Shown here in pieces: positions 1 through 8,094 of a DNA stretch of 33,943 bases; position 1 is the first letter of the stretch, and each line of letters begins with the position of its first letter. A model generated the notes under the pieces. It was given only the letters and a program-made list of their open reading frames with translations, made no database searches and had not been told where the DNA came from. A program made the translations under genes and the position numbers. This stretch comes from Chthoniobacter flavus (GTDB taxonomy: Bacteria; Verrucomicrobiota; Verrucomicrobiia; Chthoniobacterales; JACTMZ01): contig CAMDUL010000027.1 of NCBI GenBank assembly GCA_945878135.1, positions 1 through 33,943 of the forward strand, read 5' to 3'.

Positions 1-58
1 GGAGCGTGGAGCTTGGAGCCTGGAGCTTGGAGTTTGGAAAAGAGAGTTAGGAGTTAGG
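1..58 (+). repeat. Left heptamer array, GGAGCNT units
   Basis: Five 7-base units run in register from base 1: GGAGCGT, GGAGCTT, GGAGCCT, GGAGCTT and GGAGTTT. After a short break two GAGTTAG units follow at 44-57. The array may continue beyond the left edge. The second block supplies the last codons and the TAA stop of the four-helix-bundle gene on the opposite strand. A matching array in inverted orientation lies at 425-459. Confidence 0.85.
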
Positions 59-466
59 GCGGGTTTTCAAGGTGCGGCGGAAAGCGAAGAGCATTTTGCT
101 TTGCTGCTGCAACTCTTCAAGCAGCGGATTAGTGACCTTTTCGTCGAGATAGCCATTTTGGGTCAGCAAACTCAGCATGCTGGCCACTTCGTAGACCGAT
201 CGGCGGGAGAACTTGAGGAAATTGGCGAAGTCATCGGGTGAGTCGCTGCCGGAACCTTCAGCTATGTTGTTGGTGATACTGAGCGTGGCGGCACGAAGTT
301 GTTCGGCGAAGCGATGGAATTTTTTTGCGTCCAGCTTTTCAGCCAAAACAAACAAGGAAGCTGTTGCGGCCGCCGCGCGCTGCCAAATCTCCAAAGACTC
401 GAAGCGAAATTTCGTTTGGTCTTCGGTCTCCACGCTCCATGCTCCCCGCTCCACGCTTGAATTCAT
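47..466 (-). CDS. Four-helix-bundle protein, 23S rRNA IVS-type / Avd-like
   Basis: The 139-residue product matches the four-helix-bundle family encoded by 23S rRNA intervening sequences and related to the diversity-generating-retroelement protein Avd. Visible hallmarks are FESLEIWQRA near residues 22-31, the central NNIAEGSGS stretch near 65-73, and FLKFSRRSVYEVASML after it. The family forms small helical oligomers and its Avd members bind nucleic acid; no enzyme activity is known. The ATG at 466 overlaps the TGA of the upstream regulator gene (ATGA, 463-466), which supports this start. Residues 3-14 are encoded by a heptamer repeat, and the last codons and stop lie in a second one, so both ends are made of repeat DNA. 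No rRNA is nearby, so this is a free-standing copy. Confidence 0.82.
   Translation of the reverse strand: MNSSVERGAWSVETEDQTKFRFESLEIWQRAAAATASLFVLAEKLDAKKFHRFAEQLRAATLSITNNIAEGSGSDSPDDFANFLKFSRRSVYEVASMLSLLTQNGYLDEKVTNPLLEELQQQSKMLFAFRRTLKTRPNS
425..459 (-). repeat. Right heptamer array, inverted relative to 1-58
   Basis: Read on the minus strand, five 7-base units follow in register: CAAGCGT (degenerate), GGAGCGG, GGAGCAT, GGAGCGT and GGAGACC. The GGAGCNT pattern is the same as in the array at 1-37 but on the opposite strand, so the two arrays form an imperfect inverted repeat around the four-helix-bundle gene. This copy is translated as residues 3-14 of that protein. Confidence 0.85.
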
Positions 467-927
467 TCGGCGGCGACTTCTTTTATCACGGGGAGGAGGT
501 CGTTGAGGAGGCGGTGCCAGGTTTCGAGTTTGCCGAGGCGGGTGGTTTGGAATTCGGCGTCGGGGCCCTCGCGGTCCATCGCGTCCCGCAACGCGTCGAG
601 GTGTCCGTTGGCGTTTTCAAGGTGCGGCTCGATGCGGAGGCGGAGGAAGCCGTTGGCCAGGCGGCGGAGGTTGAGTTCCGCGCGGAAGTGCTCTTTGCGC
701 ACGCCGGGCAGGAAGACGCGTTCGATCGCACCGGTTTGCCGCAGCCATTTGAGCCCCTCGAACGTGCCGCCGCGACTGGAGCCAAGCATGGCCATGATTT
801 CGTCGAGGTTCAGCGGTTGCGGCGTGGCGAAAAGCAGACCGTAGACCTGACCGACCGAGCGCGGGAGGGAGAGCGCGCTGGCGGCGCGGACAAACAAGGC
901 GACGGCTTGCTCCTGGAATGGAGTCAT
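463..927 (-). CDS. GbsR/MarR-family transcriptional regulator
   Basis: The 154-residue product resembles the GbsR branch of MarR regulators (COG1510 type). The segment ALSLPRSVGQVYGLLFATPQPLNLDEIMAML near residues 16-46 is the typical N-terminal helix plus start of the winged helix-turn-helix, followed by SSRGGTFEGLKWL as recognition helix and GVRKEHFRAE as wing. Family members repress glycine-betaine or related osmolyte genes, but no such gene is nearby and the target is unknown. I chose ATG 927 because homology begins there. An in-frame ATG at 1041 would add 38 Arg/Ala-rich residues; a possible AT-rich promoter zone near 1075-1140 would fit either start. The stop overlaps the start of the four-helix-bundle gene, so the two are probably co-translated. 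Confidence 0.85.
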   Translation of the reverse strand: MTPFQEQAVALFVRAASALSLPRSVGQVYGLLFATPQPLNLDEIMAMLGSSRGGTFEGLKWLRQTGAIERVFLPGVRKEHFRAELNLRRLANGFLRLRIEPHLENANGHLDALRDAMDREGPDAEFQTTRLGKLETWHRLLNDLLPVIKEVAAE

Positions 928-1235
928 GGCGGAAGGGGCGCCTTGCGGCAGGGCCGTGGCAACGCGGCGCGCGGGGCGTGCTTTCCGGGCAGGCTGCCGC
1001 CCTTGGTCAAGACGCGAGGTTTGGCCGGCGCTCCGGTGCATGCTGGATGTCCGCGGGATGGAACCGCGGGGAACCTACTGTAGTAATAAACGGCGGAAAG
1101 GAGATTTATTCAAGCAAAAACGAATGAAATGAATACGTTTCGCGAATTAAAGATCAGCCGGGCTTGGTCGCGGGGTCCGGCAGGGGATAGGCGGAGGATC
1201 GCGGGTGGGGAAAATTTTCCCGCGCGGAAAGAAAA
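928..1235. other. Intergenic stretch between GbsR gene and tRNA-Asp
   Basis: I see no gene here beyond the possible N-terminal extension of the regulator up to 1041. The part from about 1075 to 1150 is clearly more AT-rich than its surroundings and probably carries the minus-strand promoter of the regulator; TTGAAT followed 18 bases later by TTATTA is one weak candidate. A 14-base palindrome lies at 1208-1221. Confidence 0.5.
1208..1221. repeat. Perfect 14-bp palindrome downstream of tRNA-Asp
   Basis: GGGAAAATTTTCCC is a perfect palindrome starting 14 nt past the tRNA 3' end on the minus strand. It could act as a short terminator hairpin for the tRNA transcript or as a dimeric protein-binding site. 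There is no long T-run after it, so the terminator reading is weak. Confidence 0.4.
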
Positions 1236-1309
1236 CGGAGTCTACGGGACTCGAACCCGCAACCTCTGCCGTGACAGGGCAGCGCTCTAACCAATTGAGC
1301 TAAGACTCC
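1236..1309 (-). tRNA. tRNA-Asp (GTC)
   Basis: The minus strand folds into a complete 74-nt cloverleaf. The acceptor arm pairs GGAGTCT with AGACTCC and is followed by discriminator G, the Asp identity base. The D-arm has GCTC/GAGC. The anticodon stem CTGCC/GGCAG encloses CTGTCAC, giving anticodon GTC. The T-arm loop is TTCGAGT. The CCA end is not encoded; the next bases are TTT. The gene stands alone, divergent from the PfkB kinase gene. Confidence 0.96.
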
Positions 1310-1323
1310 TGAGGGAATTTCCG

Positions 1324-1352
1324 AATAAAGCGCAGAGGGCGCGTCGGCGAAA
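1324..1352 (-). promoter_or_regulatory. Possible promoter of tRNA-Asp
   Basis: On the minus strand TTTCGC (1347-1352) is followed 17 bases later by TTTATT (1324-1329), 14 bases before the tRNA 5' end. Position and spacing are right for a housekeeping promoter, but the -35 match is poor. Confidence 0.3.
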
Positions 1353-1402
1353 GCTCTTTTTGCGGCGGCCGAAATCGCGTGCGTTCGTCCGACCAGCGGT
1401 TT

Positions 1403-1408
1403 TATTCT
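1403..1408 (+). promoter_or_regulatory. -10-like hexamer before the PfkB kinase gene
   Basis: TATTCT matches TATAAT at four of six positions and ends nine bases before the ATG at 1418, so the transcript would start almost at the start codon. I see no convincing -35 box. Confidence 0.35.
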
Positions 1409-1417
1409 GCACGGTCC

Positions 1418-2527
1418 ATGGGCAACGCATCTCTGGCCGGGCAAACGGCCGACTTTCTTTCGTCATGCGCGGACACCCTGCCACAGTCCCCCAGCCTGGT
1501 CGGTCTGGACGGCTTTGTGGACACCATCCTGCACGTGGTGGCCACGCGGGAGAGCGCCGAGAGCTACACCCGCATGGGGAGCATGGCCGAATTCGGCCGG
1601 AGAATCGGCGCCGCTGCCGGGTTGAGCGCGAATTTCGAGATGGTGCCGCAGATGGTCAAACTCGGCGGCAACGGCCCGATCATGGCCAACGCGCTCGGGG
1701 CCTACGGTTCGCCGGTGACCTATGTGGGCAACCTCGGGGCGCCGAACATCCACGCGGTCTTTGCCGACTTCGCCGCGCGGGCCGAGGTGATTTCGCTGGC
1801 CGAGCCCGGCTACACCGACGCCATCGAGTTCGACGACGGGAAGCTGATGTTCGGCAAGCACCTCAGCCTGCGCGAGGTGAACTGGGAAACCCTCCTCGGG
1901 CACGTCCCGCTCGAACGTCTGGTCAAACTTTTCAACGACTCTTCGCTCATCGCGCTGGTCAATTGGACGATGCTGACGGGTATGACACGCATTTTCGAGG
2001 AACTCCTCGGGAAAGTGATGCCGCTGGTCACCGGGGGGCGCTGGATTTTCTTCGACCTGGCCGATCCGGCCAAGCGCACGCGGGAGGACATCGCCCGAGC
2101 AGTCGACCTCATCGCGCGGTTCCAGAAGCACGCCAAAGTCATCCTCGGTCTCAACCTGCAGGAAGGCCGCCAGATCGGCGAAGTGCTGGGCTTCGCGCCG
2201 TGCGAAGAAACGCACGAAGCGGTGGCGGCGCACGCCGCCAAGATCCGCGCAAAGCTCGGCGTGGAAACGGTCGTCATCCACCCGGTCTCCTTCGCCGCGG
2301 CGGCCGACGCCACGGGGAGCGCGGCGGTGCAGGGACCTTTTGTCGAGAAACCGGTGATCACCACGGGCGCCGGGGACCACTTCAACGCGGGCTTTTGCGT
2401 CGGCCGCATGCTCGGGGCGCCGCTCGACGTGAGCCTGCAGATCGGGGTGGGCACGTCGGGGTTCTACGTGCGCACGGCGAAAAGTCCGACGGTCGGGGAC
2501 ACGGTGGGCTTCCTGCGCACGCTTTGA
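1418..2527 (+). CDS. PfkB/ribokinase-family sugar kinase
   Basis: The 369-residue product is a PfkB-family carbohydrate kinase, which transfers the ATP gamma-phosphate to a sugar or nucleoside hydroxyl in the cytoplasm. The N-terminal substrate region shows VGLDGFVD near residue 28 and [17 protein letters not shown] near 81-97. The C-terminal signature is [12 protein letters not shown] with likely catalytic base Asp320 and the GAGD anion hole. I start at ATG 1418, because it begins a natural protein and has a -10-like element just upstream; GTG 1379 would add 13 unsupported residues. The substrate cannot be told from sequence. hemL starts 20 bases downstream, so the two probably share a transcript, though no pathway link is evident. 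Confidence 0.85.
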   Translation: MGNASLAGQTADFLSSCADTLPQSPSLVGLDGFVDTILHVVATRESAESYTRMGSMAEFGRRIGAAAGLSANFEMVPQMVKLGGNGPIMANALGAYGSPVTYVGNLGAPNIHAVFADFAARAEVISLAEPGYTDAIEFDDGKLMFGKHLSLREVNWETLLGHVPLERLVKLFNDSSLIALVNWTMLTGMTRIFEELLGKVMPLVTGGRWIFFDLADPAKRTREDIARAVDLIARFQKHAKVILGLNLQEGRQIGEVLGFAPCEETHEAVAAHAAKIRAKLGVETVVIHPVSFAAAADATGSAAVQGPFVEKPVITTGAGDHFNAGFCVGRMLGAPLDVSLQIGVGTSGFYVRTAKSPTVGDTVGFLRTL

Positions 2528-2547
2528 CCGCTGCGGCGTCACGGACC

Positions 2548-3831
2548 ATGACCACGCGTCCGCGCTCCCGCGAACTCTTCGCCGCGGCACGGCAACGCAT
2601 CCCGGGCGGGGTCAACTCCCCGGTGCGCGCTTTCCGTTCGGTCGGCGGCGAGCCGTTCTTTGTCGACCATGCGGCGGGGGCAAGGATCCGCGACGTGGAC
2701 GGCCAGGAATACATCGATTACGTGGGCACCTGGGGTCCGGCCATTCTCGGCCACGCGCCGGCGGTGGTGGTGGAGGCGGTGCGCGCGGCGGCGGGGCGCG
2801 GCTTGAGCTACGGCATCCCCAACCCGCTCGAGGTGGAGATGGCGGAACTGATCTGCGCCTGGGTGCCGTCGGTGGAAAAAGTGCGCATGGTCAACAGCGG
2901 CACCGAGGCGACGATGTCGTGCGTGCGCCTGGCCCGCGGGTTCACCGGCCGGGACAAGATCGTCAAGTTCGACGGCTGCTACCACGGGCATGTCGATTCC
3001 CTGCTGGTGCGCGCGGGCAGCGGGGCGCTGACGCACGGGCGGCCGGACAGCGCGGGCGTGCCGGCGGATCTTGCCGCGCTGACCATCACTTTGCCGTTCA
3101 ACAACGCGGCGGAACTGGAGGCGACATTCGCGCGCGAGGGCGGGGCGATTGCCGCGGTCATGGTCGAACCGGTGCCGGCCAATGCCGGGCTGATCCCGCC
3201 TCGCCCGGGCTACCTGGCCAAACTGCGCGAAGCCTGCACGGCGCACGGGGCGTTGCTTGTTTTCGACGAGGTTATGACGGGATTCCGTCTGGCCAAGGGC
3301 GGGGTGCAGGAATTGACGGGCATCCGGCCCGACCTCACCGCCATGGGCAAAGTGATGGGCGGCGGCCTGCCGGTCGGAGCGTTCGGGGGGCGGGCCGACG
3401 TGATGGATCACCTCGCGCCCGAAGGTCCGGTTTACCAGGCGGGCACCTTGTCGGGGAACCCGCTGGCCATGGCGGCGGGGCTGGCCCAGTTGCGCGAACT
3501 CGGGCGGACAGCAGCGTGGACGCGGCTCGAAGAGCTGGGGCGGCAACTGGAAGACGGTTTGCGGGGGGACGTGGCGGCATCCGGCGTCACCTTCCACCGT
3601 GCAGGAAGCATGTTCAGCCTCTTCTTCGCGGAGGGTCCGGTGCAGGATGCGGACGACGCGAAAAAATCGGACACCGCGAAGTTCGCGAAATTTTTCCATT
3701 ACTGTCTGGAGCGTGGTGTGTATTTTCCCCCCTCGCAGTTCGAGACGGGATTCATCAGCACGGCGCACACGGACGAGGATATCGTCCGCACGGTCGAGGT
3801 GGTCGCCCAAGCGCTGCGCCACGCCGCATGA
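2548..3831 (+). CDS. hemL: Glutamate-1-semialdehyde 2,1-aminomutase
   Basis: HemL converts glutamate-1-semialdehyde to 5-aminolevulinate, the tetrapyrrole precursor of the C5 pathway, using PLP or PMP. The 427-residue length is typical. Visible motifs include [11 protein letters not shown] near residues 19-29, VNSGTEATM near 115-123 (phosphate-binding), GCYHGHVD near 143-150, FDEVMTGFR with Asp240 contacting the PLP ring nitrogen, and [18 protein letters not shown] with Schiff-base Lys268. The start ATG 2548 gives the family N-terminus (S-x-x-LF-x-x-A). The stop overlaps the start of the sigma-factor gene as ATGA at 3828-3831. No other heme gene is in the window, and the pairing with a sigma factor is probably positional. 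Confidence 0.96.
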   Translation: MTTRPRSRELFAAARQRIPGGVNSPVRAFRSVGGEPFFVDHAAGARIRDVDGQEYIDYVGTWGPAILGHAPAVVVEAVRAAAGRGLSYGIPNPLEVEMAELICAWVPSVEKVRMVNSGTEATMSCVRLARGFTGRDKIVKFDGCYHGHVDSLLVRAGSGALTHGRPDSAGVPADLAALTITLPFNNAAELEATFAREGGAIAAVMVEPVPANAGLIPPRPGYLAKLREACTAHGALLVFDEVMTGFRLAKGGVQELTGIRPDLTAMGKVMGGGLPVGAFGGRADVMDHLAPEGPVYQAGTLSGNPLAMAAGLAQLRELGRTAAWTRLEELGRQLEDGLRGDVAASGVTFHRAGSMFSLFFAEGPVQDADDAKKSDTAKFAKFFHYCLERGVYFPPSQFETGFISTAHTDEDIVRTVEVVAQALRHAA

Positions 3832-4409
3832 GCCAAACACCGGAGCAAGACGACCGCGCCATCGAACTGGACCTGCTGGCGCGCGTGGCCAGGCGCGAGC
3901 GGGCGGCCTTCGAGCAGCTCTACGACCGCTACAAGAACATCCTTTACGCCACGGCGATGAAGTTTTTGAAGGAAGATGCCGACGCGCAGGACGTGGTGCA
4001 GGACGTTTTCATCCAGATCTGGGACAAGGCGAAACTCTACGATCCGGCCAAGGGCAAGCCGCTGACCTGGGCCCTGACCCTGACCCGCAACCGCTCGATC
4101 GACCGCATCCGCGCCATCCAGCGGCGCACCCGTCTGCGGGACGATTTCGGGAAGGAGACGGTCGTCGATGAATCCGCGGGGATGAGGGAGGCGTTATCTG
4201 GGGTGGATGCCGGAGAAAAAAGCCAGATTCTGCGCGAAGCCGTGGGGCGCCTGTCGCCCGAACAGAGAAAAGTCATCGAGCTGGCCTTTTTCCGCGGCTT
4301 CACCCAGAGCGAAATTGCCGACCGCCTGGGCGAACCGCTCGGCACGGTCAAAGCCCGCGCCCGCCGCGGCTTGATGAAACTGAAAGAATTACTCGGCCCG
4401 CAAATATGA
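3828..4409 (+). CDS. ECF RNA polymerase sigma factor (SigK-like)
   Basis: This 193-residue protein has the two-domain layout of ECF sigma factors. Region 2 spans about residues 25-95, with [20 protein letters not shown], the [17 protein letters not shown] core and [13 protein letters not shown], which contact core polymerase and the -10 element. Region 4 spans about 135-190, with [26 protein letters not shown] and [18 protein letters not shown] as the -35-binding helix-turn-helix. It starts inside the hemL stop codon and its own stop overlaps the following anti-sigma gene, again as ATGA, so the three are translationally coupled. The RskA-like partner suggests the SigK-type group, released by a membrane signal. 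The regulon cannot be inferred here. Confidence 0.93.
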   Translation: MSQTPEQDDRAIELDLLARVARRERAAFEQLYDRYKNILYATAMKFLKEDADAQDVVQDVFIQIWDKAKLYDPAKGKPLTWALTLTRNRSIDRIRAIQRRTRLRDDFGKETVVDESAGMREALSGVDAGEKSQILREAVGRLSPEQRKVIELAFFRGFTQSEIADRLGEPLGTVKARARRGLMKLKELLGPQI

Positions 4410-5122
4410 ACCGCGACCAAATCGAAGAACTCGCCTGCCTCGACGCACTCGGCGCGCTCGACGGCGACGATGTCGCCGCGTGGGAACGCGTCCGCGCGGA
4501 AGACGCCGGCGCCTCCCGGTTGCGCGATGAGCTTTCCGAAGTGGCCGCCCGGCTCTCTCTGGCGGATGCCCCGGCCGAGGCGCCCGCCGCGCTGCGCGGG
4601 CGCGTGATGGATCGCGTCTTCGGCGGCGTCTCCGGCCCGAACACCGTGGCGGCCACGCGGCGCTTCGGCCCCACGGCGTGGGCCGCGGCGGCGGCTGTTG
4701 TCCTGCTCGCCCTGGCCGGCGCCGCGGCCACCACGCGGCAGAAAGAGTGTGTCGTTGTCCGCGACGCGCGCCCGAACCCGCAGGAGCTGAACCTGCCGCT
4801 CGAAGGCTACGGCGAATACGCCGGGGTCAAAGCCGGTGTCTTGTGGGACAGCGGCCAGCGCGGCTGGTATGTGCAGGCGGCGGGGATGCCCGAGTTGCCT
4901 CCGACGCACCATTACCGCGTGTGGGCGGTTTGTGCGGGTGGCAAGGTGCACGATTGCGGCGAACTGCCGCTGCGTCGCGGCGGATTGGCGCGGCGCTTCG
5001 TCCAACCGGGAGACGCGATCGATTCGATGCAAGGCTTCGCCGTTTCGATCGAACCCGCGGGCGGCCCGCCGGCGGGGCCGACATCGCCGGCCGTGCTGAT
5101 CAGCGCGGGGTTGCGGGGGTGA
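4406..5122 (+). CDS. Membrane anti-sigma factor, RskA-like
   Basis: The 238-residue product has a cytoplasmic N-terminal part with the EELACLDALGALDGDD segment (residues 7-22) typical of RskA-type anti-sigma factors, one membrane helix at about 90-110 (AAAAAVVLLALAGAAA) and an extracytoplasmic RskA C-terminal domain (about 115-235) with the YRVWAVCAGG strand pattern. Proteins of this kind hold the partner sigma factor at the membrane until regulated proteolysis frees it. No HxxxCxxC zinc motif is visible, so it is not a ZAS-type factor. The gene overlaps the sigma gene by four bases, the usual arrangement for a cognate pair. Confidence 0.9.
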   Translation: MNRDQIEELACLDALGALDGDDVAAWERVRAEDAGASRLRDELSEVAARLSLADAPAEAPAALRGRVMDRVFGGVSGPNTVAATRRFGPTAWAAAAAVVLLALAGAAATTRQKECVVVRDARPNPQELNLPLEGYGEYAGVKAGVLWDSGQRGWYVQAAGMPELPPTHHYRVWAVCAGGKVHDCGELPLRRGGLARRFVQPGDAIDSMQGFAVSIEPAGGPPAGPTSPAVLISAGLRG

Positions 5123-5134
5123 TTGTCGGAGCGG

Positions 5135-5170
5135 CACCGGCATCCTGCCGGTGAAATCCGGTCGCCGGAT
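5135..5170. repeat. Pair of short palindromes between convergent genes
   Basis: Two hairpins lie almost back to back. CACCGGCA/TGCCGGTG (5135-5153) has an 8-bp stem and TCC loop; ATCCGG/CCGGAT (5156-5170) has a 6-bp stem and TCG loop. They sit between the stops of the anti-sigma gene and the small membrane protein. The first shares the GGCATCCTGCC core with the hairpin at 30377-30395. There is no T-run, so these look more like REP-type elements than classical terminators. Confidence 0.7.
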
Positions 5171-5463
5171 CAAAACACCAGCACCAGCACGATCACGGCG
5201 AGGATGGCCACCGTGATTCCCGCGCCGAGGGGTTGCGCGATCGTGGCCAGCGGGCTTTTGGTTTTTTCGGCCCATCCGGCGAGAAGCAACCAGACGGCGG
5301 GAATGACCAGCAACCAGAGGCCTTGGTTGGCCACGAAGGTGGCGACCGTGTCGGACCAACTGACCGGCGGCGCGGGGACGGACCCGGAATTGACCAGGAT
5401 GTGGGAGGCCATGGCGGCGAGCGCGAGCATGATGAATTGGGCCAGCGCGATGGCGATGTTCAT
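5170..5463 (-). CDS. Small integral membrane protein, unknown function
   Basis: The 97-residue product starts at ATG 5463 and has three hydrophobic segments at about residues 4-24, 44-63 and 76-97, joined by short polar loops (SGSVPAPPVSWSD, AEKTKSPLAT). It ends with a run of Val and Leu in the last membrane helix. I do not recognise a family. It lies convergent to the anti-sigma gene, with paired palindromes between them, and is divergent from the GH-GT2 fusion gene. The much longer reading frame that continues in the same phase to 7260 is antisense to the fusion gene and is not real. Coding status rests on the clean membrane pattern and a plausible start. Confidence 0.6.
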   Translation of the reverse strand: MNIAIALAQFIMLALAAMASHILVNSGSVPAPPVSWSDTVATFVANQGLWLLVIPAVWLLLAGWAEKTKSPLATIAQPLGAGITVAILAVIVLVLVF

Positions 5464-5514
5464 GTCCGGCCCACCCTGACGCCACCTGCGGGGGCGGTCA
5501 ATCCCGCGATCCTC

Positions 5515-5543
5515 TCGACAAGAGATCGCGCTTGGCCTAGCTG
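5515..5543 (+). promoter_or_regulatory. Weak promoter candidate of the GH-GT2 gene
   Basis: TCGACA (5515-5520, five of six to TTGACA) is followed after 17 bases by TAGCTG (5538-5543), which ends seven bases before the GTG start. The -10 match is poor, but spacing and position follow the pattern seen at other genes in the window. Confidence 0.3.
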
Positions 5544-5550
5544 AAACGGC

Positions 5551-8094
5551 GTGAGTTTCAGCGCACCGGTCCGGGTCCAGGCCAAATTTTTCCGCGAAGG
5601 CGACCGCAAGTTTTTCGTCAAAGGCGTGACCTACGGTCCGTTCGCACCGGACACCGCGGGGGAGCATTTCGGCACGCCGGAAAAAGCGCGCGCCGATCTG
5701 GCCATGATGCGCGAGGCGGGGTTGAACCTCGCGCGGGTCTACTACGTGCCGCCGAAGTGGTTCCTCGACGCCTGCGCGGAACACGGGATCCGTTGCCTCA
5801 TTTCCATCCCGTGGGCCGAGCACATCGAATTCCTCAATCAGCGCAAAACACGGCGCGAGGTCGAGAAGGCGGTGGTCGACGCGGTCAAAACCAACCGCGG
5901 ACACCCGGCGGTGTTCGGATATCTCGTCGGCAACGAAATCCCCAGCCACATGGTCCGCTGGCTGGGTCCGGCCCGCGTCACCGAATTCGTCGAGCACCTC
6001 ATCTATCTGGCCAAGCGCGCGGATCCGGACGTCCTTTATTCCTACGCGAGTTTCCCACCGACCGAATACCTGCTCCCGCAGAACGCGGACTTTTTCACCT
6101 TCAACGTCTACCTGCACCGGCAGGACGACTTCGACCGCTACCTCGCGCGTTTGCAGAACCTCGCGGAGGACCGTCCGCTCGTTCTCGGCGAGTTCGGCAT
6201 GGACACCATCCGCCACAGCGAGGACGAGCAGGCGGAAATGCTGTCGTGGCACATCGAGAGCGTGGTGCGCGGCGGCCTGGCCGGGACGATCATTTACGCG
6301 TGGACCGACGAGTGGTTCCGCGGCGGCCAGGAAATCCTCGACTGGGCTTTCGGTCTGATCACGCGCGAGCGCCAACCGAAGAAAGCTTACGCCGCCGTGC
6401 AGCAGCTCCTGGCCGGCGACAAACCGCTGGCCGAACGCGTGCCGCTGGACAAATACCCGCGCGTGTCGGTCATCGTCTGCTCCTACAACGGCGCCAAGAC
6501 CCTGCGCGACTGCCTCGAGGCGCTGGACCGCGTCGATTACCCCGACTACGAGATCGTGTTCGTCGACGACGGCTCGAAGGACGACACGCCGGAAGTCGTC
6601 GACGCGTGGGAAAAGGCGCGCGCGGGGCGCGAACGGCGGCCGGATTTTGTCAGCCTCCGCCAGACGAACATGGGTCTGAGCTACGCGCGCAACGCCGGCG
6701 CGGCCGCGTCCACCGGCGGGATCCTCGCCTACACCGACAGCGACTGCATGGCGGATCCCGACTGGCTTTATTATCTCGTGGGCACGCTGACCTCGGGTGA
6801 CTACGCGGGCGTGGGCGGACCGAACATCTCGCCGCCGGCCCAGGACTGGATCCAGGCGTGCGTGGCCGCGGCGCCCGGGGGTCCGAGCCATGTGCTCCTG
6901 ACCGACGTGGTGGCCGAGCACATCCCGGGCTGCAACATGGCCTTCCACCGCTGGGCTTTCGACTCGGTCGGCGGGTTCGATCCGGACTACCGCAAGGCGG
7001 GCGACGACGTCGATTTCTGCTGGCGCCTGCAGCAAAGCGGTCAGGTCATCGCGTTCAGCCCCGCGGCCATCGTCTGGCACTATCGGCGCTTCACGCTCGG
7101 GGCGTTCCGCAAACAGCAGGAGGGTTACGGCGAGGCGGAGTCGATGCTGCGCTTCAAGCACCTCGTGTTTTTCGGCCCGACCGGCACGGCCAAATGGAAG
7201 GGGCAGATCTACGGCGCGCCGCGCTTCACCTGGCTGATCAACCGTCCGCTCATCTACCACGGCGTTTTCGGCGAGGGGCTTTTCCAGAGCATCTACCCGA
7301 CCCCGCGTTCGGAAGTGGCCAACTACCTGGCGAGCCTCGAGTGGGTCGTGCTGACCGTGTTCGTGTTCCTCCTCTCCATCGGCTTCCCCGACCTGCGCAT
7401 CGTCCCTTACCTGATGTTCGGCGGGACATTCCTCGTGGCTTTGTCATACATGCTGCACGCCCGGCTGGAGCCGCAATTCGATTCGGTGCGCGCTCGTCTG
7501 CTCGTCACCTTCCTCGCCTTCACCCAGCCGCTGGTGCGCGGCTGGAGCCGGTATTTCACGTGGCTGAAATACAAGCGCACGCCGGAGCGCGTCATCCGCA
7601 CGCCCGAGCAGGAACTGGACAAAGTCCGCCACGAGGGCGGCACGGGGCGTTTCGAGTTCTGGAACGAGCAGGGCCACGGGCGCGAGCGTCTGCTGGCCGA
7701 GGCGACCAGACTTCTCGAGGACGAAGGCTGGAGCTACTCGCTCGACACGGGCTGGAACGACTGGGACGTGCAGATCTACGGGAGCTTCTGGTGGCTGGTG
7801 CGGCTGCGCACGGTGACCGAATACCACGGCGGTCCGAAGTGCCTGACGCGCGTGGCGTTGCGCCTGCGCATGGGCGGGGCCAACGTGCTGGTCAACTTCC
7901 TCGCGCTCTCGGCCCTCGCTTACCAGCAGTTCCAGGGCGGCGGTGTTCCGTGGTGGGCCGGCGCGGCCTACGCGGTGTTCCTCGTTTTCCTCGTGGTGCG
8001 GGCCCGGCGCCTCAAACGCCGGGTGGCCGACCTGCTGGCCGTGGCCGCGCGGCATGCCGGACTCGAACGGGTGAAGGACCGGGACCGGGCGTGA
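5551..8094 (+). CDS. Glycoside hydrolase (clan GH-A-like) fused to GT2 glycosyltransferase, membrane
   Basis: This 847-residue protein joins two carbohydrate-active domains. Residues about 10-290 look like a clan GH-A TIM barrel (GH2/GH5-type): FFVKGVTYGPF near 21-31, LVGNEIP with candidate acid/base Glu129, and LVLGEFGMD with candidate nucleophile Glu214. Residues about 303-540 form a family 2 glycosyltransferase: VSVIVCSYNGAKTLRDCLEAL, VDDGSKDDTPEVV (Asp339-Asp340), DSD at 396-398 as metal-binding motif, PGCNMAFHRWAF, and GDDVDFCWRL as the later acidic motif. Hydrophobic helices lie near 597-636 and at the C-terminus near 780-820, so it is a membrane enzyme. Its likely role is making or remodelling a surface or periplasmic glycan. 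GT2 fused to a different hydrolase (GH17) makes beta-glucans in other bacteria; substrate here is unknown. Start is GTG 5551; queA overlaps the stop. Confidence 0.85.
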   Translation: MSFSAPVRVQAKFFREGDRKFFVKGVTYGPFAPDTAGEHFGTPEKARADLAMMREAGLNLARVYYVPPKWFLDACAEHGIRCLISIPWAEHIEFLNQRKTRREVEKAVVDAVKTNRGHPAVFGYLVGNEIPSHMVRWLGPARVTEFVEHLIYLAKRADPDVLYSYASFPPTEYLLPQNADFFTFNVYLHRQDDFDRYLARLQNLAEDRPLVLGEFGMDTIRHSEDEQAEMLSWHIESVVRGGLAGTIIYAWTDEWFRGGQEILDWAFGLITRERQPKKAYAAVQQLLAGDKPLAERVPLDKYPRVSVIVCSYNGAKTLRDCLEALDRVDYPDYEIVFVDDGSKDDTPEVVDAWEKARAGRERRPDFVSLRQTNMGLSYARNAGAAASTGGILAYTDSDCMADPDWLYYLVGTLTSGDYAGVGGPNISPPAQDWIQACVAAAPGGPSHVLLTDVVAEHIPGCNMAFHRWAFDSVGGFDPDYRKAGDDVDFCWRLQQSGQVIAFSPAAIVWHYRRFTLGAFRKQQEGYGEAESMLRFKHLVFFGPTGTAKWKGQIYGAPRFTWLINRPLIYHGVFGEGLFQSIYPTPRSEVANYLASLEWVVLTVFVFLLSIGFPDLRIVPYLMFGGTFLVALSYMLHARLEPQFDSVRARLLVTFLAFTQPLVRGWSRYFTWLKYKRTPERVIRTPEQELDKVRHEGGTGRFEFWNEQGHGRERLLAEATRLLEDEGWSYSLDTGWNDWDVQIYGSFWWLVRLRTVTEYHGGPKCLTRVALRLRMGGANVLVNFLALSALAYQQFQGGGVPWWAGAAYAVFLVFLVVRARRLKRRVADLLAVAARHAGLERVKDRDRA

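Noticed and set aside
1-466. Heptamer arrays read as a CRISPR or DGR template/variable repeat pair
   Set aside because: Units are only 7 bases with no spacers, and no reverse transcriptase or Cas gene is present. The four-helix protein alone does not make a DGR.
63-628. Exact 16-base direct repeat (63-78 and 613-628), in the four-helix and regulator genes
   Set aside because: It lies in unrelated coding contexts with no flanking similarity. A chance match cannot be excluded and no mechanism is suggested.
1236-1309. tRNA-Asp as an integration site of a genomic island
   Set aside because: There is no integrase and no duplicated tRNA 3' end in the window, and both sides hold housekeeping-type genes.
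1360-2547. N-terminal extension of hemL through the PfkB kinase gene in another frame
   Set aside because: The residues are Arg/Gly-rich and unlike any HemL; the ATG at 2548 gives the normal length and N-terminus.
5170-7260. Long minus-strand open frame (about 700 codons) opposite the GH-GT2 gene
   Set aside because: It encodes Arg/Asp/Val-rich low-complexity sequence with no motif and is antisense to a clearly real gene. Only its last 97 codons (5170-5463) look like a protein.
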